DNA of 64,000 nucleotides. Source: Lentinus brumalis. Lineage: Eukaryota; Basidiomycota; Agaricomycetes; Polyporales; Polyporaceae. This document shows positions 55,435-64,000 of this stretch, piece after piece; the first letter of the stretch is position 1, and every line of letters starts with the position of its first letter. Below the pieces are notes generated by a model. It was given only the letters and a program-made list of their open reading frames with translations. It was not told where the DNA came from and made no database searches. The position numbers were made by a program, and so were the translations under genes. The DNA is taken from positions 150,668 through 214,667 of the forward strand of contig MARA01000055.1 in the NCBI GenBank assembly GCA_001792895.1. Direction: 5' to 3'.

Positions 55435-56205
55435 GTGTCCGAGCTCTTCAGTCTCGCTCCGGGAATCTGTAAGAAGGCGCACAAGATGACGGGCAGCAAA
55501 CGCGTCGCCTTCGACGTGCCGGCCATCCCGCTGTCGGTCCTGTCCGTAATGATGGACGACCCCGAGACCTCCGAAGACGTCCTGGAGTCGGTGCAGTGCC
55601 TGGAGGACCTGTCCGGTCCGCCCGAGGAGGCAGGAAGCACCGGAGGCATCGTGTCCCTCCAGCTGCGGGGAGGCGACGCCGACGACGAAGAGGACGAGCC
55701 GGTTCCCCGCCAACGCAGCCGCTCCAACAGTCTCATAGTCGGCAAGCCCAGCGAGAAACTCCGGGCGCTCTTCGCCTGGGTCAACGAGGCGGAACTGGTA
55801 GAGTGCGTCTACGACCCCGGCTCCGAGGTCGTAGCGATCTCGGCGGACAAATGCTACGAGCTCGGCATCCCGTGCGACGAGAGGCAGAAGAATCCGATGA
55901 CCTCCGCAAACGGAACCAAGGACACCACCAAAGGCCTAGCTAACAACGTCCTACTGGAGCTGCAGGGCGGGATCGCCATCTACCTACAGATGCACGTCGT
56001 GGAGAACGCCGCCTACGACATCCTGCTCGGTCGTCCCTTCGAGACTCTGATGGGGGTCAGCAGCCGGAACCTCCCCGACGAGAAGCACGAGCTGGTGGTT
56101 ACCTGTCCGAACACGGACCGCTGCCTGACCCTCCGCACTTACGCCCGCGGAGACTCGCCGAAGACGTCGGAACCGCCCATGGGTTTTCGGCCTTCGAGGA
56201 TCTGA
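55435..56205 (+). pseudogene. Protease region of older Gypsy element
   Basis: Open frame with VSELFSLAPGICKKAHKMTG-type linker, an acidic spacer and a retropepsin-like core: LVECVYDPGSEVVAISADKC (D-P-G-S active-site loop), LQMHVVENAAYDILLGRPFE (flap to ILLGRP). Open in itself, but cut off from gag and RT by frame changes, so counted with the broken pol. Confidence 0.7.
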
Positions 56206-56285
56206 CCGCCGGTCGGGGAGAGGTCGCCCTTCTGGTAGAATACCAGCATACCACCCAGCACGCCCGGGCTACCGCCTACGCCCCC

Positions 56286-57760
56286 ATGCCCGACGGTGCC
56301 CCTATATCTATTCTCCTTTCCTATCTGTCCGCTTGCGAGGAGGTCACGTCTAAACCGTCGCTCCAATCCCTCTTCTTTTCCACTGTTCCGTCAGCTCTCT
56401 CGTCCTCTGTCTCTCCGATGCGTTCCTCTGCTTCCGGCTCTCTATCTCCTACGTCGGTTCCGGTGGGTCCGGGCCGTCCGGTGGCTACATACCCAGTCTC
56501 CAAGACGAAAAGCCAACCGCAGCGACCGGTCCCCCCGAACCGCGATACCCCTCGTCTCTCCGCTACTGGTTCCAAGCCTCCGTTCACGGTTCTACTAAAA
56601 AGCAAAAAGAAATACAAGCCGGTCGCTCTCAAGGTCCGTCCTGTGATCGGCGAGCTGCCCGCAGAATACCGCATCGTCCGCAACCGGATCGGCGACCCCT
56701 AGCCGACCTCCCGCTCCTAGACCCGAACCCTCCGCCGTATGTTCCGACGGGACGCTACACCGCGGAGCGCAGGGAGCGTTTTCGAGCGCATCACGCGCAA
56801 TGGTTACTGCCCGCCGAGCTGGACGTCCTAGACGACTTCATGTGCAAACAACAGGGAGCATTCGCGTGGGACGACTCCGAGCGGGGCAGCTTCCGGCGTG
56901 ACATGTTCCCCCCAGTGCGCTTCCCGGTCATTCCGCATGTTCCGTGGGTAGAGAAGAACTTCCCTATCCCGCCCGGTATTTACGCTCAAGCCGCGGCCCT
57001 CATCCAACGGAAGATCGCCGCCGGAGTCTACGAGCCTTCCAACGCGTCCTACCGGTCCCGGTGGTTCTGCGTACTCAAGAAGGACGGCAACATTCGGATC
57101 GTCCACAGCCTCGAGCCTCTCAACAAGGTCACCATCCAGCACTCCGGAGTCCCGCCGGTCCCGGACACCTCGCGGAACAGTTCGCCGGTCGCGCGTGTGG
57201 CACGACGTTGGACCTCTACGTGGGGTACGACGAACGGGAAATCGACGAGCGCTCGCGCGACTTAACCACCTTCCAGACGCCGTTCGGAGCTATGCGCCTT
57301 ACGACGCTTCCGATGGGTTGGTCGAACTCAGTTCCGATCTTCCACGACGACGTCACGTTCATCCTGCAGCCGGAGATCCGCACGTAACCCTTCCCTATAT
57401 CGACGATGTTACGGTCAAGGGCCCCGCGGACCAGTACAAGGTTGCCGTAGGAGGGTGGGAGATGATCCCGGCGAATCCGGGAGTCCGAAGGTACTTCTGG
57501 GAACATCTACCGGACGTCAACCGTTGCGTTCAGCGGGTCAAGCATGCCGGCGGGACGTTCTCCGGGACTAAGGCGAACATAGGACCACCGGAGTTCGTAG
57601 CCATCGGGCACTTCTGTACTCCGGAGGGCGTAAGCCCGACGTCAAGCGCACCGAAGCCATCGCCAACTGGGGACCGTGCAAGGACCTCTCGGAGGTCCGG
57701 GCCTTCCTCGGAACGGTCGGGTGGCCCGCATCTTCATCAAGGACTTCGCCAAGCGAGCTA
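56286..57760 (+). pseudogene. Reverse transcriptase of older Gypsy element, frameshifted
   Basis: Blocks in order over several frames: KKKYKPVALKVRPVIGELPA, QGAFAWDDSERGSFRRDMFP, AAGVYEPSNASYRSRWFCVL, KKDGNIRIVHSLEPLNKVTI, FAGRACGTTLDLYVGYDERE, RDLTTFQTPFGAMRLTTLPM, VPIFHDDVTFILQPEIR and the catalytic PYIDDVTVKGP. FSGTKANIGPPEFVAIGHFC follows. Frame changes near 56700, 57170, 57390 and 57640 mean no full RT can be read. Confidence 0.8.
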
Positions 57761-58344
57761 ACCCCCTGGTCAAGCTAACTCGGAAGGATGTTCCTTTCGA
57801 GTTCGGGGCGGAGCAGCTACAGGCGATGGCGGACCTCAAGCAGGCTCTCCTGGACTCCCCCGCCCTCCGTCCGCTCGACTACGAGTCCGACGCTCCTGTC
57901 ATCCTGGCCGTCGACACCTCCTACATCGCCGTGGGCTACCACCTCGCCCAACAAGACATCAACGACCCGAAAATCCGCTACTACAATCGCTTCGGCTCTA
58001 TAACCCTCAACGAGCGCGAAGCCCGTTTCTCGCAGGCCAAGCTCGAGCTTTACGGACTCTACCGGACACTCCGCGCACTCCGGTTCCACCTGATCGGGGT
58101 CCGCAACCTTGTCGTCGAAGTCGACGCCCGCTACATCGAGGGTATGCTCCGGCACCCCGACTACGCCCCGTCCGCTTCGATGAACCGCTGGATAGTCTCC
58201 ATCACAACCTTCCACTTCACCCTAGTCCACGTACCCGGAGTACACCACGGCCCCGACGGCTGTCGAGGCGTCCGCCTCAGCCGGGAGACACGCCCGAGCC
58301 GGACGATGACTTCGACGACTGGATCGACCGGCTCTATAGCATGA
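57720..58344 (+). CDS. RNase H domain of older Gypsy element
   Basis: One frame gives VARIFIKDFAKRANPLVKLT, the RNase H core ILAVDTSYIAVGYHLAQQ, RFSQAKLELYGLYRTLRAL and RNLVVEVDARYIEGMLRHPD, then NRWIVSITTFHFTLVHVPG. After HHGPDG the frame is lost by an indel (usual continuation LSRR). Asp and Glu ligands appear present. Confidence 0.75.
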
Positions 58345-59879
58345 TGCACTTGGTCAACCCTCCTCCGACGCTCCGTTTGTCCGACGCCCCGCTACGCGCA
58401 CCGGCCGCACCGGACGCGCCCTCCTTCACCATCCTCATGCAGCAAACCAGCGGAACGTCCGCGAAGCTACCGGAGGTCCCGCCGATACCGTACGATCGGT
58501 TTCCGCGGACATCCGCTGCAGCGAAGATGGACCGACGCCTCGAGCTAGCGCGCGAGTGGTTAAGATCTCGCGAGCGCCCGTCAGAGCTCGACGACCGGGA
58601 GTTCACCCGACTCTCGAAGTGGGCCAAGGATTTCTTCGTCGACAAGGAGGGCCGTCTTTGGCGCACCTCAGAAGACGGGGCCCACAAGAGGGTACTCGCA
58701 CCGGACATCCGCTCGCAGGTCCTAGTCGAAATGCACGATTACATCGGACACCGCGGAATCTACGCGACCCGAGCCTTCGTCGCGGAACGTTTCTGGTGGC
58801 CGGAAATGAAGGCCGACGTTGCCTGGTACGTCCGTAGCTGTCACCTGTGCCAGATCCGCCAGACTACTCGTATCCACATCCCTCCGACCATTCCGTACCC
58901 TGCTCCGCCGATGGTCCGCGTTCACGTCGACTCTATGGATATGCCAGGGACCTACAAGCACTTCTTCCACGCTCGGTGCGCTACTACGTCCTGGGTCGAA
59001 GGCCGAGCGTCCAAGTCGCAGACCGCGCAAGTCATCGGCGACTGGCTCTACCAAGATCTCCTGTGCCGGTGGGGCGCGGTCTCCGAGATCGTGTCCGACA
59101 ACGGGTCCCCCTGGATAGCCGCCCTCGAGTACCTCTCGAAGAAGTACCACGTCTTTCATATCCGTATCTCCGGCTACAATTCGCAGGCAAACGGAATAGT
59201 CGAACGACCGCACTTCCACGTCCGGGACGGCCTCTTCAAGGCCTGCGACGGGGATGCCTCCCTATGGGTCTCCCGAGTATACACCACCCTCTGGGCGGAC
59301 AGAGTCACCGTCCGACGACGCCTAGGCTGCTCTCCGTACTTCGCGGTCACCGGGACGAACCCAATCATGCCATTCGACATCGCTGAGGCGACCTACCTGA
59401 TGCCGGTACCCACCAAGATGCTATCGACCGCCGAGCTCATCGTCCGACGCGCCATCGCACTCCAGAAGCGTCCGGAGCAGCTCAGCCTCCTGCGCTCTAC
59501 GGTCTTCAAGCAGCGGGTCGAGGCAGCGCAGAAGTTCGAGCAGGACCACGCTCGGACAATCAAGTCCTTCAACTTCGAGCGCGGACGCCTCGTCCTCATG
59601 CGCAATACCGCCATCGAAAAGTCCCTCAACCGCAAGATGCGCCCCCGTTACCTCGGCCCCTACGTGGTCATCAAGCGGAACCGCGGCGGAGCATATGTCA
59701 TCGCCGAACTCAACGGCGCCGTCTTCGACCGCCCCGTCGCCGCCTTCCGACTCATCCCGTACCTCGCCCGAGAAGCTATCTACGTGCCCGACGGTGCGCT
59801 CGACGTCTCCGACGACAAGCTCCGCATCATCGAAGCAACGGAGGTAGATGAGCAGGAGGACTTCGAGGACGTGGATTAA
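58341..59879 (+). CDS. Integrase of older Gypsy element, open
   Basis: 512 codons, start MMHLVNPPPTLRLSDAP. Zinc domain: H-x3-H in HDYIGHRG and C-x2-C in CHLCQIRQ. Catalytic triad: D in RVHVDSMDMPG, D in IVSDNGSPWIAALE, E in NGIVERPHFHVRDG. The C-terminal SH3-like part has RGRLVLMRNTAIEKSLNRKM and RYLGPYVVIKRNRGGAY. No chromodomain follows, unlike the 41 kb element. It is the only intact enzyme frame here. Confidence 0.87.
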   Translation: MMHLVNPPPTLRLSDAPLRAPAAPDAPSFTILMQQTSGTSAKLPEVPPIPYDRFPRTSAAAKMDRRLELAREWLRSRERPSELDDREFTRLSKWAKDFFVDKEGRLWRTSEDGAHKRVLAPDIRSQVLVEMHDYIGHRGIYATRAFVAERFWWPEMKADVAWYVRSCHLCQIRQTTRIHIPPTIPYPAPPMVRVHVDSMDMPGTYKHFFHARCATTSWVEGRASKSQTAQVIGDWLYQDLLCRWGAVSEIVSDNGSPWIAALEYLSKKYHVFHIRISGYNSQANGIVERPHFHVRDGLFKACDGDASLWVSRVYTTLWADRVTVRRRLGCSPYFAVTGTNPIMPFDIAEATYLMPVPTKMLSTAELIVRRAIALQKRPEQLSLLRSTVFKQRVEAAQKFEQDHARTIKSFNFERGRLVLMRNTAIEKSLNRKMRPRYLGPYVVIKRNRGGAYVIAELNGAVFDRPVAAFRLIPYLAREAIYVPDGALDVSDDKLRIIEATEVDEQEDFEDVD

Positions 59880-59928
59880 CCACCCCGGGTTTAGCGCCCA
59901 CGGAAGCGTCGACTGAGGACAGTCGACA

Positions 59929-59948
59929 TTTCAGTGGGGAGGGGAGGG
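59929..59948 (+). promoter_or_regulatory. Internal polypurine tract copy
   Basis: TTTCAGTGGGGAGGGGAGGG, 50 nt past the integrase stop. Seventeen bases match exactly the tract at 63580-63596 beside the 3' LTR, and the preceding GAGGAC-GTC is also similar. Confidence 0.7.
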
Positions 59949-60322
59949 ATATCCCGCGCCAAGCACTACATTACGAGAAACTATACCTACTGTTGCCCTT
60001 TACTTACGTCCCCCGTTCCCTTCCCTATGACAATCTATTCTCCTTCCGCACTACCGTCCGAATTTTCTCCGAGTCTCTAAGGGTCGTCTCACATTCCTTT
60101 ACCTCTCCGGACCTTCCTATCAGGTTTCCTACGTGGCCAACTACCGGGCATATCGCGCCTCCGAGGCGTCCGAGCCCCGTCCGATGCGTTACAACATTCC
60201 TTTACATCTAGACACTAGTACTTACAATTCTGCCCCTACGGCGCACCACACTATCCTTACCACTCAGTCCAATTCAAAACAAGACAGCATTCATTTTCTT
60301 TGCATATACAAAGCATTCGAGA

Positions 60323-62440
60323 CTACAAGGACAGACCAAGAAAATTATTACTGTACAAAGCGCGACCGAAGCCCACTAACGCTCCTGCTACTGACACAGG
60401 AGGACCGTCCGAGGCGTCCGAAGCAGCAATCAGGAGTCCCCACCCCCAGGAGCACGGAACCGGAGGAGCTTCGCGACGAGGTCCTGTCCGGGGTCCGTCG
60501 CCGCGAGCCGCGAAAAGCTGATCTTGGGAGGCAGCTCCACCCCCTCCTCCTCCGACCGATACTTCCCGAAGGTCTCTCCGGTGAGCTCCTTCTCCCGCGT
60601 CATCCGAGCGACGAGCTCGTGGGCCTTCCCCCAGATGTCGGCCGGTTGGCCTCCAGCCGGTTCTCCGCGACCAGCCGGTCGAACGGCGAGAGTCCGGACA
60701 AGTCCCCCTGGTAGGGGACCGAGAAGGGAGCGGAGAACGAGACCCCGCAGGCAAGGAGGTCCCCGCAGTCCCGGCAGGAGTCGTCGGAGGCGCAGTAGGA
60801 GCGGGCGCGTTCCAGGGAAGGACCTTGAAGACCGCCCAGCCCTTGTGCTTGTCGCGGAAGGCCGCGACCTCCGCGGGCTCGACGGTCGGAGCGAAGTCCG
60901 CAGGGATCGCAGTGGGCGCGATGGCGTCGGGCAGACCGAGAGCTCGCAGCCGCTCAGCGAGTGCGTCCTGGTCGACGACCCGGAAACGCGGCCGGTCCCG
61001 CTCGAAGATCGCGATGAACCGGACGGCCATGTAGCGAATGTCGGGGGTGCCGGGGATAGGGACCCAGCCCTCGCCGTTGAAGAGGGCGATGGTCTTGCGG
61101 TTCCCTATCGAACGCTAAGGGTCAGCCACCGCGGAAGGCAGAGAAGAGGACGGACTTACAGGACATCTCGCCGAAGACGTTGGAGCCGGCCCACCGGCAC
61201 CCTTGCGCGTCCTTCTTGCACTTCTGGCAGAGGCCGACCTTCCCCGACGGGAGCAGCGGCCCCCCTTCGAGCGACAGAGGTCGCACTAAGGTCCTACAAG
61301 TTAGCAAACGATCGCCGCGGCAGGAACGAGCGGAGACTTACTGGTCCCTCGAAGGAGAGCAGCACTCCCTCCTCCGAGCCGCTCGTGGGGTCGGTCTTGG
61401 GCTTCTTCCTGCCGCTGCGCCGGCCAGAGCCACTGGCGGGCTTGCGCTTCTTGCTGCCACTGGGCTGGGGTTCCTGCGTCGTGCTGGCGAGCTCGTCGTC
61501 CTCGCTGGAACCTTCAGCGTCCTCATCGCCGCCGTCGTCCTGCGGAGGTTTCTGTCCCTGCGGAGTCTTCGGACCCGGCGGAGTCTTCGGACCCGGCGGA
61601 GCCTTCGAACCCTGCGGAGTCTTCGGCCCTTGCGGAGCCTTGCGCCCTTGCGGGGTCTTGGGGCCTTGAGAAGTCGTGCGTGCGGGCGGCGGGCTAGGAA
61701 GCGGCGAGATCCTGAAGAGTTTCGCTACGACGTCCGGGGCGAACGGGAGGTACTTGTCCTTGTCCGTAAATTCGAGAGCGCGAGGCTCGGAGGGGTCCGC
61801 GTTCGCGAGCAAGTTCACTACACGGAGGTTAGCGCAAAAAGGGACGCCTCGGAGGCGTAGGAACGTACCGTAGTCCGAGACGGCGGTCTCCGCCTTCTGG
61901 TAGACCTCAAGCCGGCTCCGCGCCAGCTTCAGCTCGTGCTCCAAGTCCCGAGCCTCCGCGACGTCCGCGGGAGTGTTCCGCCGACCGGGTTTGACGCGGC
62001 GCGACACTTCCTGGAAGCGGGCCTCGGCGTTCTTGATGCCTTCCTGGTGGAGTTGGACTTGCGCGCGAGGAAGTCCGCGTCCCGGGCCAGGACCGCCTGG
62101 CTGCACTTGCGGAAGAACTCCGCTGGAGCTCCGGGGGGCGTGCTCGCTGAACGTCCCCCAAAACGCGGGAAAGCGGGACCGGTATTCCCCGCTGGGTTCG
62201 GAAGGCGCGGCCTCCTAGAGGATTCAGTCGACCGCCCGGTTGGCCCCCGATGGCTCCGACAAACAGGGCGAAACTCACCAGGTAGCGGAGGAAGTGCTCC
62301 GCGGCCTCCCCGTAGTATCGGCCCGAGTAGGGGTGCAGCTCGTCCAGGACGAAGCCCTCGACGAAGGAGGCGAAGTTCGAGGCGTTGGTGAAGTCCTCGG
62401 GGTCGCTGAGGTCGACGTTAGGAGAGAGAGGGGCTGCCAT
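60323..62440 (-). pseudogene. Antisense accessory gene 1 in older Gypsy element (intron-bearing)
   Basis: Starts MAAPLSPNVDLSDPEDFTNA and YYGEAAEHFLRYL; then, after a likely intron, NAEARFQEVSRRVKPGRRN and a coiled-coil-like DLEHELKLARSRLEVYQKAE. A second intron joins SDYG to VNLLANADPSEPRALEF. Next come a PQGPKT-type repeat, an acidic/basic stretch (SGSKKRKPASGSG), and a Cys cluster CDLCRSKGG...GLCQKCKKDAQGCRW. The distal part reads IRYMAVRFIAIFERDRPRFR. One-base breaks are likely near 62100 and in the Cys cluster (a G run), so probably no full product. The protein type resembles unknown proteins common in agaricomycetes with C-x2-C clusters; nucleic-acid binding is a guess. Confidence 0.5.
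61548..61675. repeat. 18 bp imperfect tandem repeat, about seven units
   Basis: Units of GGAGTCTTCGGACCCGGC type; on the minus strand they encode a PPGPKT/PQGPKT repeat inside the antisense gene. Confidence 0.8.
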
Positions 62441-62751
62441 GTTGAAGCGTCGAGGAGGGAGGAAGGGTCAAGGAGCACGAGCGACCGAACGCGCCCGACG
62501 GCAGGTCTTTAAGGGAGCCTCGGAGGCAAAAAATTTCGCGTCCTCAATCACGAACGAAGGTCAAACAATCAGGAAGCACCGGGCTTCGCGACGTCACCGC
62601 GCCTTTCGCCGTCAACGGAGTTCATCCGCTGTCATGCCGAAACGAGTAACTTTATTTCCGCTTTAGGACTATTCTACGGGCGCTCCGTCGACGCAGCGCG
62701 CCCTCCGCGCTATCCGCACGCCCTCCTGAGGAGTTCCCCCTCCGATCCTTC

Positions 62752-63463
62752 CTAGGCGTCCGAGCCCTCGACGATCGCACCGTACACCACTCGCGAGTCC
62801 GCTCCTAGCAGAACAAGGTCAGACCGTGCGGCACGCGTAGGAAGGGAGCGCTTACGAGCAACTGCGCGAGTTTCGCTTCGGAGCCGGCCGTCCTCGAGTG
62901 CGATGCGCTCGCGGCGGAGCTCTTCCTGTCGCTCCGCGAGTCGACGGATCTCCGCAGTAACACGGAAGGCCAGGGCCAGGTCCGGCCGTCGGGAACGATT
63001 CAGCACTAGGAGGCACTCGGGCGACCTGAAGCTCGCGAGAGACGTCCAGTTCCTCGGCAGACACCGCGGCCAAGCGCAACGCCCGGCGGGAGCTGTCTAT
63101 CCGGCCCAGGAAGTCTCGCACGGCAGCGTTCCGGAGGTCAGCCTCGATAGGCCACTCCGATAAGGTCGTCCGAGTACGCTCGCATAGTCGAGTACCTGTC
63201 CGGGGGTGCATCCGAGGATCATCAGCCCGTCCTGGGCAGCAATCAGCACCGAAGGCGGTCCGGAGAGGATAGGGACGTACCAGGAGATCAGCTATCGTCG
63301 ACATGTCGCGTCGCAGCTCGGCCTCGTCGTCGCCGAAATTTCCAGACTCAAGGTCCGCTTCAAGGAGAGACACCGCACCATCGGCGTACCGAAGGGCATC
63401 CTCCCTCACGGTGATCCGGAGCTCAGGCCAAGTCGTAGGTCCGTTCGGCATGGCGTTCGACAC
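62752..63463 (-). pseudogene. Antisense accessory gene 2 in older Gypsy element
   Basis: Starts MSNAMPNGPTTWPELRITVR, then GAVSLLEADLESGNFGDDEA, RRDMSTIADLLVRPYPLRTA and AVRDFLGRIDSSRRALRLAA. After a frame change near 63000 it continues AFRVTAEIRRLAERQEELRR and ends DLVLLGADSRVVYGAIVEGS. It is mostly helical with no recognised family and lies between antisense gene 1 and the 3' LTR, from which it may be transcribed. Confidence 0.45.
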
Positions 63464-63579
63464 TACCGGACAGTTCTGGATGGTACGCGACCTTAAATAC
63501 TCGCGGGAGTCAGGCTATCGATGGTACCGTTCCCCCTCAGGCCCCACCCGCCAATCGGATGGACCGAGGACGGTCCAGA

Positions 63580-63596
63580 TTTCAGTGGGGAGGGGA
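63580..63596 (+). promoter_or_regulatory. Polypurine tract next to 3' LTR
   Basis: TTTCAGTGGGGAGGGGA directly abuts the LTR start TGATAGG, the expected plus-strand primer site. Confidence 0.8.
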
Positions 63597-64000
63597 TGAT
63601 AGGTATCGGACGCGTCTATGCACGGAATTTGCGCCCTTTCGGAAGGTCCGCCGGAGCGAGCCCAGTACTACCCCGACCGTCCTACAGTGGCCAGTACGCT
63701 CGTCGCAGCACCGTACTCCTTCCCTATCGCTCCGTCACCTTTCCTACCGTCCGAACCCGCCCAGGCCGGACAATCGCGGTCTGCAGCTCGTCCGCACCGA
63801 GCGGTGGCCTGTCAGACAGTCACGTCCTCGACGAGGCATCTAGCCGCAGTTCCGAGGTCTCGTACGCAGTCTCGGTCACGGACGCACGGTCGGAGGGGTT
63901 CTGGAGCGTCCCACGCCAGTTGATTGGTCGAGGTGGTTATCGCCGGATGGAGCTCCGCGCCACCATCTTGGGTAAAACGTCGGTCGCCGCCTCGAACCGG
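63597..64000 (+). repeat. 3' LTR of older Gypsy element, cut by window edge
   Basis: Matches 51903 onward with scattered substitutions and short indels; about 645 bp should follow outside the window. Confidence 0.88.

Larger units (their letters stand above)
51903..64000 (+). mobile_element. Older Ty3/Gypsy element with accessory antisense region (3' LTR cut by window edge)
   Basis: 5' LTR 51903-52950, internal region 52951-63596, 3' LTR from 63597 to past the window; total expected ~12.7 kb. The LTRs differ at roughly 15 positions or indels in the ~400 bp that can be compared. Order: gag, protease, RT, RNase H, integrase, polypurine-like tract, accessory region with minus-strand genes, second polypurine tract, LTR. 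Gag to RNase H are broken by several frameshifts; integrase is open. The family is one of the abundant agaricomycete Gypsy lineages lacking a chromodomain. Confidence 0.9.

Overview
The window looks like nuclear DNA of a basidiomycete fungus, probably an agaricomycete of polypore type. Genes are cut by many 50-75 nt GT-AG introns. The recognisable host genes are an SND3/PHO88 homologue, an SLM1-type PH-domain protein, several TVP38/TMEM64 (VTT-domain) proteins and lineage-expanded BTB/POZ proteins. Two Ty3/Gypsy LTR retrotransposons and a large DDE transposon fill much of the rest. No bacterial-type operon, CRISPR array, rRNA or clear tRNA was seen.

Layout. 0-12 kb: an alternating array of BTB genes (+) converging on TVP38-like genes (-), with intact, broken and relic members. 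12-15 kb: a degenerate unknown gene, then a small hydrophilic-protein gene. 14.93-21.32 kb: a 6.4 kb DNA transposon with imperfect 31 bp terminal inverted repeats, a multi-exon transposase and a second gene. It splits a duplicated segment whose uninterrupted copy lies at 29.3-30.65 kb. 21.3-21.7 kb: a truncated SND3 5' end. 21.7-29.2 kb: gene-poor DNA with decayed direct repeats. 29.3-31.4 kb: a frameshifted copy of the hydrophilic gene, then intact SND3. 33.5-36.1 kb: an intact BTB gene and a BTB pseudogene. 36.3-38.8 kb: an SLM1-like gene with one frame break. 39.2-40.8 kb: a dimer of a ~766 bp inverted-repeat element.

41.243-51.326 kb: a very young chromodomain Gypsy element on the minus strand, with 248 bp LTRs that I read as identical and a 5 bp target duplication (CGCGG), inserted in a degenerate duplicate of the SLM1 3' end. 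Its coding plan is unusual: gag-protease ends at a UGA-CUAG read-through motif, RT starts at an AUGA stop-start overlap, integrase is reached by a -1 shift at G-GGA-AAA, and a further 753-codon frame lies after integrase. 51.903 kb to the window end: an older Gypsy element on the plus strand with ~1.05 kb LTRs, broken gag/RT frames, an intact integrase, a duplicated polypurine tract, and a 3.6 kb accessory block with antisense, intron-bearing reading frames. Its insertion cuts the 3' end off a BTB gene.

The host genes do not form an obvious pathway. The main theme is repeated local duplication of BTB, TVP38, SND3 and SLM1 segments, followed by transposon insertion and decay. Paralogous copies give natural empty-site comparisons for the insertions.
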